Under the pieces are notes generated by a model, which was not told where the DNA came from, searched no databases, and was given only the letters and a program-made list of their open reading frames with translations. Of a stretch of 64,000 bases of DNA, positions 46,755 to 55,379 are shown in pieces. The position numbers and the translations under genes were made by a program. This DNA is from Enterococcus sp. 4G2_DIV0659 (GTDB lineage Bacteria > Bacillota > Bacilli > Lactobacillales > Enterococcaceae), in the NCBI RefSeq assembly GCF_002140715.2, contig NZ_NGLE02000001.1, positions 3,344,317-3,408,316 on the forward strand, in the 5' to 3' direction. Within the stretch, counting starts at the first letter, position 1; every line of letters starts with the position of its first letter.

Positions 46755-47106
46755 CTAACTCATCATCCTGTTTTGCGCGAGACACATAGTCTTTCACTTC
46801 TTTATTCATTTGATTATATTCATTCGTAAAACGCATAGGTTTACTGATAATCCGCATTGGCATGGTGGCTAAAAACTTACTGAAATCTTGTCTTGCTTCT
46901 TCAGTTAAGCGACCAGGTTTAGAAACTAAACGCTCATATAAATAATGATAGAAATGATTCATTGCATCAATATCGATGCTCATTTGGTTATGACATTCCT
47001 CGCATTCAATACTCGAAATGATTTCATTCATATATTGAATATCGTGAAGTGTCTCTTTTTGGCAATGCATACAAAAAAGCATTGCTTCTTCATCGTGAAA
47101 TAACAT
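46747..47106 (-). CDS. small zinc-ribbon protein, unknown function
   Basis: A 119-residue protein. Two CxxC pairs, CMHC (12-15) and CEEC (35-38), form a likely zinc ribbon in the first 45 residues. The rest is helical and charged, ending in an acidic tail DDELDD. I do not know its function; similar small proteins sit in front of lipL-type genes in related bacteria. TGGAGGTGG before the ATG. First gene of the minus-strand group zinc ribbon - lipL - dNTPase - HAD. A TATAAT (47133-47128 on the minus strand) is a plausible -10. Confidence 0.7.
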   Translation of the reverse strand: MLFHDEEAMLFCMHCQKETLHDIQYMNEIISSIECEECHNQMSIDIDAMNHFYHYLYERLVSKPGRLTEEARQDFSKFLATMPMRIISKPMRFTNEYNQMNKEVKDYVSRAKQDDELDD

Positions 47107-47225
47107 AGGTTTCCACCTCCATGTTCTATTATAAACGATTTAAAAGAAAAATCATGCTTATCTGTGTAGAAATCATTAGGAAAGTTGAAAAACTTTAAGG
47201 AAATAAAAAAATAATAAAGAAAATC

Positions 47226-47254
47226 TTGCTATAGTTCCAATAAACCTATAGAAT
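47226..47254 (+). promoter_or_regulatory. promoter of the E1 alpha/beta-regulator operon
   Basis: TTGCTA (47226-47231), 17-nt spacer, TAGAAT (47249-47254). Confidence 0.6.
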
Positions 47255-47299
47255 ATTTACATATGATTCTTAGAAGAACAAATGTAAAGGAGTGAGCAG

Positions 47300-48298
47300 A
47301 TGAACCAAACAGGGATCAAGACTCAATCAACTGACGGAATAGATAATATAGAAGCGTTAAAAAAAATGTGGGAAATCCGTATTTTTGAAGAAATGATTCA
47401 AGAGCTTTTTGACGCTGGAGAACTTTATGGAACAATGCACCTTTGTATTGGACAAGAAGCCACAGCTGTCGGTGGAGCAGGGATTTTAAAACAAAGTGAC
47501 TGGATTGTTTCCACACATAGAAACCATGGGCATTGTATTGCCAAAGGAACAAGCATTAGAAGTATGTTTGCTGAAATGCTTGGAAAGAAAACTGGGACAA
47601 ATGAAGGCAAAGGTGGTAGTATGCACATTGCTGATTTAGATGTAGGTAATTTGGGGTCTAATGGCATTGTTGGCGCTGGTTTCCCTATTGCTGCTGGTGC
47701 AGCTATGAGCGCACAAATGCAAGGGTCAGATCAAGTTGTCTTATGCTATGCAGGGGATGGAGCTACGAACGAAGGAAGTTTTCACGAGGCGTTGAATTTA
47801 GCATCTATTTGGCAGTTGCCTGTTGTTTATTTTATAGAAAACAACCAATATGGCATGAGCAGTTCGATTCAACAGATGGTCAATATTGACAAACTTTCAG
47901 ATCGAGCAACAAGTTACGGTATTGATGGCGTGACAATTGATGGAAATGATCTAAGTGCAGTGACACAAGCCGTGTCTCAGGCTGTAGCCAAAGCTAGAAG
48001 TGGTGAGGGACCAACCTTGATTGAAGCGTTGACCTATCGTCATAAAGGTCATTCTAAATCAGATAAGTTGATGTATCGATCAGAAGAAGAATGCCGTCAA
48101 TGGCAAGAACATAATGATCCGATTTTACGTTTGGAAAACGAATTGATTAAAAATGGAACGTTGCAAGAAAGTGATATTAGGCATCTAGAATTGACTATTC
48201 GAAAAGAGTTATCGGATATCGTTGAGTCAGTAAAAATGGATGATGAGCCAATTGGGGAAGATTTATGGACTCATGTTTATGCGGAGGATGAAAAATGA
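47300..48298 (+). CDS. TPP-dependent 2-oxoacid/acetoin dehydrogenase E1 alpha subunit
   Basis: A 332-residue thiamine-diphosphate enzyme subunit. The TPP-binding motif starts GDGATNEGSFHEALNLAS (about 151-168) and ends at the conserved Asn of IENNQYGMS. THRNHGHCIAKG (about 71-82) supplies the active-site His residues. The closest family is AcoA/PdhA of acetoin or pyruvate dehydrogenase. AAAGGAG before ATG. Its stop overlaps the beta-subunit start (ATGA). No E2 or E3 gene follows, unlike pdh or aco operons. Confidence 0.88.
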   Translation: MNQTGIKTQSTDGIDNIEALKKMWEIRIFEEMIQELFDAGELYGTMHLCIGQEATAVGGAGILKQSDWIVSTHRNHGHCIAKGTSIRSMFAEMLGKKTGTNEGKGGSMHIADLDVGNLGSNGIVGAGFPIAAGAAMSAQMQGSDQVVLCYAGDGATNEGSFHEALNLASIWQLPVVYFIENNQYGMSSSIQQMVNIDKLSDRATSYGIDGVTIDGNDLSAVTQAVSQAVAKARSGEGPTLIEALTYRHKGHSKSDKLMYRSEEECRQWQEHNDPILRLENELIKNGTLQESDIRHLELTIRKELSDIVESVKMDDEPIGEDLWTHVYAEDEK

Positions 48299-49290
48299 GA
48301 ACAATCACTTATTTACAAGCAATCAATGAAGCGCTTGATGAAGCCTTAGCGCAAGATAAACGTGTTTTTTTGTTAGGAGAAGACATTGGCGTTTATGGCG
48401 GAGGCTTTGGCGCTACTCAAGGACTTCAAGAAAAATATGGTCAAGAACGTGTTCGGGATACTCCGATATCTGAAAGTGCAATTGCAGGCGCAGCTGTAGG
48501 CGCTGCAATGACTGGGATGCGTCCAGTCATGGAACTTCAATTTTCGGATTTTATTACTGTGGCAATGGATCAGTTGGTTAATCAAGCAGCAAAAATTCAT
48601 TACATGTATAGTGGAAAAGCGAATGTTCCTTTGGTAATGAGGACAGCGGCAGGAGCCGGTACAGGAGCAGCAGCTCAACATTCACAGAGCTTAGAAAATT
48701 GGATGGCTCATATACCAGGATTAAAAGTTATTCAACCCTCTAATGCCTATGATGCAAAAGGGTTGCTTCACGCCGCGGTAAAAGATAATAATCCTGTTAT
48801 GTTTTATGAACATAAACTATTATACAAAACAAGTGGTGATGTCCCAAATGAACCCTACATGATTCCAATTGGTGTTGCTGATATCAAACATGAAGGGGAA
48901 GATGTAAGTATCATTGCAACAGGAATAATGGTGAATAAAGCATTAGAAGCCGCAGCCATTGCAAAAGAACGAGGAATTTCAGTTGAAGTAATTGATCCAA
49001 GAACATTAGTACCGTTAGATACCGAGACGATTTTACGCTCAGTTAGAAAAACGAAACGAGCAATTGTCGTGACAGAAGCTGTTAAAAATAGCGGATTTAG
49101 TGCAGAACTCACTTCTATCATCGCAGAATCTGACATTGCGATGCAATTAAAAGCACCAATTGTTCGGTTAGGCGGAGCATTTGTACCGATGCCGGCCCAA
49201 AAGATATTAGAGTCTAAGGCGATCCCGCAAGTTGAATCCATCGTCCAAGCAATAGAGGAATTAATGGTAGAGGTTAATAATGTAAAATGA
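48295..49290 (+). CDS. TPP-dependent 2-oxoacid/acetoin dehydrogenase E1 beta subunit
   Basis: A 331-residue E1 beta (AcoB/PdhB) subunit that forms the alpha2-beta2 heterotetramer with the upstream product. Visible are GEDIGVYGGGFGATQGLQEKYG (28-49, in parts), RVRDTPISESAIAGAAVGAAM with the active-site Glu, and a GAGTGAAAQHSQS loop. The transketolase C-domain starts near DVSIIATGIMVNKALEAA. Four-bp overlaps on both sides (ATGA) couple it to the alpha subunit and to the regulator gene. Substrate could be acetoin, pyruvate or another 2-oxoacid. Confidence 0.88.
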   Translation: MRTITYLQAINEALDEALAQDKRVFLLGEDIGVYGGGFGATQGLQEKYGQERVRDTPISESAIAGAAVGAAMTGMRPVMELQFSDFITVAMDQLVNQAAKIHYMYSGKANVPLVMRTAAGAGTGAAAQHSQSLENWMAHIPGLKVIQPSNAYDAKGLLHAAVKDNNPVMFYEHKLLYKTSGDVPNEPYMIPIGVADIKHEGEDVSIIATGIMVNKALEAAAIAKERGISVEVIDPRTLVPLDTETILRSVRKTKRAIVVTEAVKNSGFSAELTSIIAESDIAMQLKAPIVRLGGAFVPMPAQKILESKAIPQVESIVQAIEELMVEVNNVK

Positions 49291-50228
49291 AAATTAGTGA
49301 AGACCATAGAAAAATGCTGAAAATCGTCACGATGTATTATGAACAAGGCCTCACACAAGCAGTAATTGCTAAGGAGATGGGGATTTCACGTCCTGTTATT
49401 TCTAAAATTTTGCAGCAGGCGAAGGAGTCTGGCGTTGTTTCAATTTCGATCAAGGATGAATCTGCCTATGCCGTTGAACTTGGTTTGCGTTTGGAAAAAA
49501 AATACCAGCTAAATGATGTCATTGTGATCCCAGCCAATGATCAGAGTCAAGCGGAATCTTTACAACGGGAAGTCAGCCGATCCGCTGCATTTTACCTTAA
49601 AGAGCGCTTGAAAGCAGAAATGAATGTAGGGTTATCTTGGGGCACAACTCTTGCTGACATGATTGATGAAATGCCCTATTGTTCATTTCCAACGATGAAT
49701 GTTTGTCCTTTGGTTGGCGGAGTATCTAGTGAGCATCTTTATTTCGATACGAATCATTTAGTCTTCCGATTAGCGGAAAAACTAAATAGTCGCTGTCAGT
49801 ATTTTTATGCTCCTGCATTAGCTGAAAGTGTCCAATTAGCAGAGGTTTTAAACGAAACACAGTTAGTTGGAAAAGCAATGGATGTAGCCAAAAATGTCGA
49901 TTTTGCGATTATCGGTGTGGGAAATCCTAATGAAAGTTCTACTTGGAAACGGCTTGGGTATATAGGCACAAAAGAATTGGCTATTATTAAAGAAACTGGG
50001 GTTAAGGGCGATGCAGTAGCGTCCTTATTTGACAAAAAAGGACAAACAGTGAACAATGAAATAAGTAAACGAATGCTTGGAATCAAAGCAGAAGACTTGG
50101 TTAATATACCAGATGTAATGATTATTGGCTGTGGCAAAGAAAAGGCCGAAAGTATTAAGCCATTATTGCTTGGAAAATGCTGCACCATTCTGGTTATTGA
50201 TCAGACGATTGCAGAAGCATTGGTCTGA
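49287..50228 (+). CDS. SorC/DeoR-type sugar-binding transcriptional regulator
   Basis: A 313-residue SorC-family regulator. An N-terminal helix-turn-helix (about 12-42, YYEQGLTQAVIAKEMGIS and VISKILQQAK) is followed by the sugar-phosphate-sensing domain (about 60-313) with GLSWGTTLADM and FAIIGVGNPNESSTW. It overlaps the E1 beta gene by 4 bp, so it is co-translated and presumably controls its own operon. A SorC regulator fused in an operon with E1 subunits is not the usual arrangement for acetoin (AcoR) or pyruvate dehydrogenase. Confidence 0.87.
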   Translation: MKISEDHRKMLKIVTMYYEQGLTQAVIAKEMGISRPVISKILQQAKESGVVSISIKDESAYAVELGLRLEKKYQLNDVIVIPANDQSQAESLQREVSRSAAFYLKERLKAEMNVGLSWGTTLADMIDEMPYCSFPTMNVCPLVGGVSSEHLYFDTNHLVFRLAEKLNSRCQYFYAPALAESVQLAEVLNETQLVGKAMDVAKNVDFAIIGVGNPNESSTWKRLGYIGTKELAIIKETGVKGDAVASLFDKKGQTVNNEISKRMLGIKAEDLVNIPDVMIIGCGKEKAESIKPLLLGKCCTILVIDQTIAEALV

Positions 50229-50268
50229 TTGTACAGCTATTAATAGGCGCTAAGTATTTGAAAAAGGC

Positions 50269-50308
50269 GAAATAAGTCAGTGCGCTTTCACATGCTGTCT
50301 TATTTTTC
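50269..50308 (+). terminator. terminator after the E1/SorC operon
   Basis: AAATAAGTCAG (50270-50280) / CTGTCTTATTT (50295-50305), one mismatch, T run. Confidence 0.7.
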
Positions 50309-50360
50309 TGTTTAGGCAGGATTAGCCCGGTATGTATTTATATTAAGGAGAGTGCTTTTA

Positions 50361-50795
50361 ATGGATTTATCACAAGGAACGCCAGTATCTATTCAACTAA
50401 AAACAGTTGTGGATCAGGCGGGGGAAAAGAAAAATTTTTATTTTGATTTAGAGGGGCAAATTGTCAAAATAGGAGATACCTTATATATTCGCTACAAAGA
50501 AGAACAAGAAGAAGGCGAAGCGGTGACCGTGACAATTAAAGTTGAACCAGATGGAACCATACAATTGATTCGTGCAGGTGAAATGAGAATGCGTTTGAAG
50601 TTTGCCTACCAAGAACGTATAGAAACAAGCTATAAAACACCTTATGGTCTTTTTCAAATCAGTACATTTACCCAAAATTTGCGTTTTAGTTTGAAGGATC
50701 AACCTGTTGCAGGAAGTATTTTGGTTGATTATGATTTATACTCTCAAGCTGAAAAAATTGGGGAATATCATTTGGAACTAGAATTTACTGCGTAA
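50361..50795 (+). CDS. DUF1934 beta-barrel protein (YwiB-like)
   Basis: A 144-residue calycin-like protein of the DUF1934/YwiB family, function unknown. Mostly beta strands with the typical QLIRAGEMRMRLKF and TPYGLFQISTFTQNL segments. In Firmicutes this gene is frequently found just ahead of rpoE or argS, and the neighbour here is rpoE. ATG 50361 has AAGGAG (50345-50350) 10 nt upstream; GTG 50352 is too close to it. Confidence 0.82.
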   Translation: MDLSQGTPVSIQLKTVVDQAGEKKNFYFDLEGQIVKIGDTLYIRYKEEQEEGEAVTVTIKVEPDGTIQLIRAGEMRMRLKFAYQERIETSYKTPYGLFQISTFTQNLRFSLKDQPVAGSILVDYDLYSQAEKIGEYHLELEFTA

Positions 50796-50870
50796 TTATG
50801 AAAGAATCAATTGATTTTTTCTTGATGTTTTTGTATGATAAGGAGTAGACTGTGAAAGGACGTGTACCGT

Positions 50871-51500
50871 TTGGAAATTAATGTATTTGACGGGTTTAAC
50901 AAAGATGAATTATCCATGATCGAAGTTGCGCACGCAATTTTAGAACAACGTGAAGATGTAATGGACTTCTCTGATCTAGTAAACCAAATTCAAAATTATC
51001 TTGGAAAATCTGACAGCGAAATTCGTGACTCTTTGGCACAATTTTATACTGACTTAAATATTGATGGCAGTTTTATCTCTTTAGGAGATAACCGTTGGGG
51101 CTTGCGCTCATGGTATCCAATTGATTCTATCGACGAAGAAGTAACTCATGGTTTAGAAGATGATGAAGAAGATAAGCCACGCCGTAGAAAACGTAAGAAA
51201 GTCAATGCATTTATTATTGATGCCAATGATGAAGATGTGATCGACTACAACGATGATGATCCGGAAGATGCCGAATTGACGGATGAAGATGAAGACGACA
51301 TTCTTTATGATGATGACGATGAAGAAGATGAAGAAATCAAAGCGTATAATTCAGATCTTCAAGAAATCGGCGCAGATTCTGACGATGAAGAAGAAGAACT
51401 ACCAGGGATCGAAGAAGATCTTACAATCATTGACGAAGATGATGTAGATGATGACTTTGATGATGAAGATGAGTACGCAGATCCTGAAGAGGAAGAATAA
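50871..51500 (+). CDS. rpoE: DNA-directed RNA polymerase delta subunit
   Basis: A 209-residue delta factor. The folded N-terminal HARE-HTH domain (1-90, [16 protein letters not shown] and [13 protein letters not shown] then [13 protein letters not shown]) is followed by a basic patch (PRRRKRKK) and a long Asp/Glu-rich disordered tail. Delta helps RNA polymerase recycling and sensitivity to initiating NTP. TTG 50871 is chosen because AAAGGA (50855-50860) lies 10 nt upstream, while GTG 50862 directly follows that site. In many Firmicutes pyrG follows rpoE; here it does not. Confidence 0.92.
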   Translation: MEINVFDGFNKDELSMIEVAHAILEQREDVMDFSDLVNQIQNYLGKSDSEIRDSLAQFYTDLNIDGSFISLGDNRWGLRSWYPIDSIDEEVTHGLEDDEEDKPRRRKRKKVNAFIIDANDEDVIDYNDDDPEDAELTDEDEDDILYDDDDEEDEEIKAYNSDLQEIGADSDDEEEELPGIEEDLTIIDEDDVDDDFDDEDEYADPEEEE

Positions 51501-51504
51501 AAAG

Positions 51505-51548
51505 TAAGCGAGGGCGTTCTTATTGCTGAGAACACTCTCGTTTTTCTT
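51505..51548 (+). terminator. terminator after rpoE
   Basis: CGAGGGCGTTCT (51509-51520) / AGAACACTCTCG (51529-51540) with a G-T pair, then TTTTT. Confidence 0.85.
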
Positions 51549-51607
51549 TTATTTAATCGACAAGTGCTAGATTTTTTTAACCAGTATGGAAAAATGAATC
51601 AAAATGA

Positions 51608-51636
51608 TTGACAAATGGTCTATATCTTTGTAAACT
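51608..51636 (+). promoter_or_regulatory. putative promoter upstream of glcT
   Basis: Perfect -35 TTGACA (51608-51613), 17-nt spacer, TAAACT (51631-51636). A second candidate is the extended -10 TGATATACT (51713-51721). Confidence 0.5.
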
Positions 51637-51732
51637 AACACTGTTAACAAAACAAGAATAGCGTTTTCATGTGACTAGATAATACTAGGCATGGAAGAAT
51701 TTCATTAAAATATGATATACTCATATTTTGAC

Positions 51733-51784
51733 GGGATTGTTCTATGCTTTTTTGTTGTCCTGACGCAAGTTAGCGAACAATCTA
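51733..51784 (+). promoter_or_regulatory. leader hairpin, candidate GlcT antiterminator target
   Basis: GGATTGTT at 51734-51741 matches the 5' end of BglG-family RAT sites. GATTGTTC (51735-51742) pairs with GAACAATC (51775-51782), with TGC/GCA pairing inside. No T run follows, so the mode of action is uncertain. The remaining part of the 306-bp gap 51501-51806 holds the rpoE terminator and promoter candidates. Confidence 0.45.
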
Positions 51785-51806
51785 CTTCTGCAGAAGAGGA
51801 ATGTTT

Positions 51807-52640
51807 ATGAAAATCAAAAAGGTGCTCAATCAAAATGCGGTACTGGTCCTTGATAAAGGACAGGAAAAAGTGGCAGTTGGTAAAGGCGTGGGTTTTAATA
51901 AAAAGAAAAATGATTTGTTATCCCCACAACAGGTGGAGCGAATGTTTGTAATGGAACCTGAGGGCTTGAAAAAGCTTCAAGTTTTATTATCGCAAATTGA
52001 TGAAAAATATTTTTTTGTCACAGAAGAAATCATCACACATGCTGAGACGGTTCTTGGAGAAAAACTGAATGAACATATTAATATTGGTTTGAGTGATCAC
52101 ATTGCATTTGCGGCAGAAAATATTCAAAATAATATTATTGTGCGCAATAAACTGTTGAATGAGATTGAGATTCTCTATAGTGAAGAATTTTCGATTGCTC
52201 AATGGGCAGTTGATTACTTGACACAAACACTTGGAATTCCATTTAGTTATGATGAAGCAGGCTATATTGCGATCCATATTCATAGTGCTCGTAGCGGCAG
52301 AACGGATAATAGTAAAAGTATTCGTGAGGTCACCATCGTTTCAGAAATTATTCATTTAATTGAGCAAGAATTAGAGATCAATATTCATGATGAGAAAATG
52401 AGTCTAAGTTATTCACGGCTGGTCAATCATTTACGTTTGTTTATTCATCGTTTTCAACAAAGTCAGTATGCAGTATTAGATGATGAGATTTTGGATATCG
52501 TAAGAAAAAAGTATGCGGAAAGTTACGAGATTTCCAAGAAAGTTCAAGTTTTGTTAATGAGAAATTTTCACTATCAAGTACCAAACGAAGAATTAGGTTA
52601 TCTGGCCATTCATATTGAACGGCTGAAGATGATCAAATAA
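51807..52640 (+). CDS. glcT: BglG-family transcriptional antiterminator (GlcT-like)
   Basis: A 277-residue antiterminator. The N-terminal CAT RNA-binding domain (1-55, KIKKVLNQNAVLVLDKGQEK and VGKGVGFNKKKND) is followed by two PTS regulation domains (about 65-170 and 172-277) with conserved histidines (for example GYIAIHIHSAR and GYLAIHIERLK). The gene is only 21 bp upstream of the glucose transporter, so it most likely controls it; HPr/EIIGlc phosphorylation would set its activity. ATG 51807 has AGAGGA about 8 nt upstream, better than ATG 51801. Confidence 0.88.
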   Translation: MKIKKVLNQNAVLVLDKGQEKVAVGKGVGFNKKKNDLLSPQQVERMFVMEPEGLKKLQVLLSQIDEKYFFVTEEIITHAETVLGEKLNEHINIGLSDHIAFAAENIQNNIIVRNKLLNEIEILYSEEFSIAQWAVDYLTQTLGIPFSYDEAGYIAIHIHSARSGRTDNSKSIREVTIVSEIIHLIEQELEINIHDEKMSLSYSRLVNHLRLFIHRFQQSQYAVLDDEILDIVRKKYAESYEISKKVQVLLMRNFHYQVPNEELGYLAIHIERLKMIK

Positions 52641-52661
52641 AAGACAAGGGGAGATACAAAA

Positions 52662-54647
52662 ATGAAAGCGTATATGCAAAGAATGGGACGCTCGTTGATG
52701 CTTCCTGTAGCTGTATTGCCAGCTGCAGCGATTTTAATGGGTATTGGATACTGGATTGATCCAAACGTTATGACTGGTTTAGGAGATCCAAATTTCTTAT
52801 CTGTCTTTTTAGTTAAAGCAGGTGGAGCGATTATTGATAATCTACCAATTTTATTTGCGGTAGGTTTAGCTCTAGGTATGTCTAAAGATAAAGATGGTGC
52901 AGCAGCACTTAGTGGATTGGTTGCATTCTTAGTTGTAACGACATTACTTTCAAGTGCAGCAGTTGGGGCAATGAAAGGAATTCCAGTAGAGCAAGTTGAT
53001 CCGGCGTTTGCTAAAATTAGTAACGCATTTATCGGGATTTTGTCTGGTTTGATTGCAGCGGCAATGTACAATCGCTTTAGTCAAGTAAAATTACCAATGG
53101 CATTATCATTTTTTAGTGGAAAACGACTAGTACCAATTATGACAGCTTTAGCAATGCTAGTAGCTTCTGGTGTGTTATTTTTCCTTTGGCCAGTAGTTTT
53201 CTCTGGTCTAGTTACATTTGGTGAATCGATTTCTAAATTAGGTGCTGTTGGTGCTGGCTTGTATGGATTCTTTAACCGTCTATTGATCCCAACTGGTTTA
53301 CACCACGCATTAAACTCAGTATTCTGGTTTGACGTTGCTGGTATCAATGATATTGGTAACTTCTTGTCTGGTTCTGGAGAAAAAGGAATCACTGGTATGT
53401 ACCAAGCTGGTTTCTTCCCAATGATGATGTTTGGTTTACCAGCTGGTGCTTATGCGATTTATCGTAACGCACGCCCAGAAAAGAAAAAAGCAACTGCTTC
53501 ATTAATGATTGCGGCAGCTTTTGCATCATTCTTCACAGGAATTACTGAACCATTAGAATTTTCATTTATGTTCGTTGCATGGCCTTTATATGTTTTACAT
53601 GCTATTTTAACAGGGATTTCATTGTTGATTTCAGCACTTTTCCACTGGACAGCAGGTTTTGCGTTTAGTGCTGGTCTAGTCGATTTTGTATTAAGTTTAC
53701 GTAACCCAATTGCAAATCAACCGTATATGTTGCTTGTTCAAGGTTTAGTGATGGCAGTTTTATACTTTGTTGTATTTGATTTCGCAATCAAAAAATTCAA
53801 CTTGATGACTCCTGGTCGTGAAGAGGGTGATGGCGAAGAAACACCCGATGTTGATACGACTAGTGACAACCGTTTTGCTACTTTAGCGAACAAAATCTAC
53901 CAAGGTTTAGGCGCTGATGCAAACGTTACGTCAATCGATAACTGTACAACTCGTTTACGTTTAACTGTTAAAGATACAGGGAAAGTTGACCAAGCAAAAA
54001 TTAAAGCAGCTGGCGTACCAGGTGTGAAGGTAATCGATGATACAAATATCCAAGTAATTGTTGGTACAGAAGTTCAATTTGTGGCTGACGAAATGAATAA
54101 AATCCGTAATGGTGCTGCACCAGTTACGTCAGGTGAACCAGTAAAAAAGCCTGAAGTGAAAACGGAAGCTCCAAAAGCAACAGCCAAAGAGACTGAATTA
54201 TATTCAGTAGCAAACGGAAAAGTGGTTCCAATTTCAGAAGTACAAGATGATGTATTCTCAGCAAAAATGATGGGTGATGGTTTTGCTGTGATCCCAACAG
54301 ATGGTGAAGTATCTACACCAGTTTCTGGTAAAATCACAAGTATTTTCCCAACAAAACATGCATTAGGAATCCAAACAGATTCTGGTATCGAAGTATTGTT
54401 GCACATGGGCTTAGATACTGTTGAGCTAAAAGGCGCACCATTTACTTTACATGTTGAAGAAGGTCAAGTCTTGAAGCAAGGAGACAAAGTAGCCACAATT
54501 GATTTAGCTGCTTTAGAAGCTGCTGGCAAAAAATCTGATTTGATTGTTGTTTTCACTAATCAAGATGTGGTTGAAAGCTATGATTTAACAAAAGGAAATC
54601 AAACAGTTTCTGCTAATGAGTCAATTGGTAAAGTAACTGTAAAATAA
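52662..54647 (+). CDS. ptsG: PTS glucose transporter subunit IICBA
   Basis: A 661-residue single-chain glucose permease. EIIC (1-380) starts MGRSLMLPVAVLPAAAILMG and has GLTEP-like GITEPLEFSFMF. EIIB (about 400-480) has phospho-Cys428 in DNCTTRLRLTV. EIIA (about 515-661) has phospho-His581 in LLHMGLDTVEL. It takes up and phosphorylates glucose using PEP via EI and HPr, and it feeds Pgi, encoded at 4.6 kb. AAGGGGAG before the ATG. Order and length match enterococcal PtsG. Confidence 0.93.
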   Translation: MKAYMQRMGRSLMLPVAVLPAAAILMGIGYWIDPNVMTGLGDPNFLSVFLVKAGGAIIDNLPILFAVGLALGMSKDKDGAAALSGLVAFLVVTTLLSSAAVGAMKGIPVEQVDPAFAKISNAFIGILSGLIAAAMYNRFSQVKLPMALSFFSGKRLVPIMTALAMLVASGVLFFLWPVVFSGLVTFGESISKLGAVGAGLYGFFNRLLIPTGLHHALNSVFWFDVAGINDIGNFLSGSGEKGITGMYQAGFFPMMMFGLPAGAYAIYRNARPEKKKATASLMIAAAFASFFTGITEPLEFSFMFVAWPLYVLHAILTGISLLISALFHWTAGFAFSAGLVDFVLSLRNPIANQPYMLLVQGLVMAVLYFVVFDFAIKKFNLMTPGREEGDGEETPDVDTTSDNRFATLANKIYQGLGADANVTSIDNCTTRLRLTVKDTGKVDQAKIKAAGVPGVKVIDDTNIQVIVGTEVQFVADEMNKIRNGAAPVTSGEPVKKPEVKTEAPKATAKETELYSVANGKVVPISEVQDDVFSAKMMGDGFAVIPTDGEVSTPVSGKITSIFPTKHALGIQTDSGIEVLLHMGLDTVELKGAPFTLHVEEGQVLKQGDKVATIDLAALEAAGKKSDLIVVFTNQDVVESYDLTKGNQTVSANESIGKVTVK

Positions 54648-54652
54648 GCAAC

Positions 54653-54694
54653 TGAAAGCTATTCGAGGGGAATCTCGAATAGCTTTTTTTCTTT
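54653..54694 (+). terminator. terminator after ptsG
   Basis: Thirteen-bp perfect stem AAAGCTATTCGAG (54655-54667) / CTCGAATAGCTTT (54674-54686), then T run. Confidence 0.92.
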
Positions 54695-55012
54695 ACTTGC
54701 TTTATTTTTTTTCTATGATATGGTTAATATGTATTTGTTTTTTAGAGGGAAATTATCTTGTTTGGAGAACGCTTTGCACACCGAAGTTTTATTTGATGAC
54801 CGTAAAGAATTTGGGATGTCGTTAAAAATAGCATACTGGTAAGAAAGTTGCGCTTTTACGGCTTATTGGGGAGATTTCGGATAATTTTATTCGAGCAAAA
54901 TAAGTACCTATCTACGAAACAATACACTTAATGAGTTAAAAAGTTATACAAAGATATTCAACAAAAAAGGAATTTGAACAAGTGATTGATAGATAATAAG
55001 GTGGTAATATTC
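54695..55012. other. 318-bp gap after ptsG, possible coding relic
   Basis: No intact gene. One stretch reads as a short peptide ENALHTEVLFDDRKEFG (from about 54764) that stops early, and another open piece follows in a different frame. It may be a degraded gene, but the evidence is thin. Confidence 0.3.
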
Positions 55013-55174
55013 ATGAAGAAAAAAACAGAACAATTGTTGGTATTAATTGAAAAATTTCAAACAGAAGAGTTATCTTTAGAAGATGCAATTGAGCTGAGAC
55101 GTTTATCCGCAGAATTTGCGAATGTATGTGGTGAAGCTGTTGAGAAAAAAATGGATCAATTTTATAACAAATAA
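55013..55174 (+). CDS. small conserved-looking protein, unknown function
   Basis: A 53-residue helical protein rich in Glu, Lys and Leu (QLLVLIEKFQTEELSLEDAI), with no transmembrane helix. ATG 55013 has AAGGTGG (54998-55004) 8-9 nt upstream, better than the in-frame start at 54986, which lacks one. A strong terminator follows, which supports a real gene. I do not recognise the family. Confidence 0.6.
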   Translation: MKKKTEQLLVLIEKFQTEELSLEDAIELRRLSAEFANVCGEAVEKKMDQFYNK

Positions 55175-55216
55175 TTTAGGCGCTTTCTAAGAAATGCTTA
55201 GGAAAAAGTCAAAGGA

Positions 55217-55264
55217 CAAACAAGCCTGATTTTGAAGCAACAGTCAAAATCAGGCTTGTTTTGC
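55217..55264 (+). terminator. terminator after the small gene
   Basis: Seventeen-bp perfect stem AACAAGCCTGATTTTGA (55219-55235) / TCAAAATCAGGCTTGTT (55244-55260). Confidence 0.85.
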
Positions 55265-55344
55265 TATTCCTCGCATTTCTCTTGCAGATTGGCGGGGTTT
55301 TTTGTGAATATTTGATCTCTGCAGATTTTCTTTCTAACGATATA

Positions 55345-55353
55345 TGGTATACT
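55345..55353 (+). promoter_or_regulatory. extended -10 of the PhzF-like gene
   Basis: TGGTATACT, about 27 bp before the ATG; -35 weak. Confidence 0.5.
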
Positions 55354-55379
55354 TATCATCAAAAATAGGAGGAGTTAAG

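Noticed and set aside
48855..49358. 167-codon minus-strand frame over the E1 beta gene
   Set aside because: Antisense shadow of a conserved enzyme gene, with no motif and no ribosome site.
51160..51490. GAT/GAA-rich repetitive stretch
   Set aside because: This is the acidic tail of the RNA polymerase delta subunit, normal for the family, not a DNA repeat.
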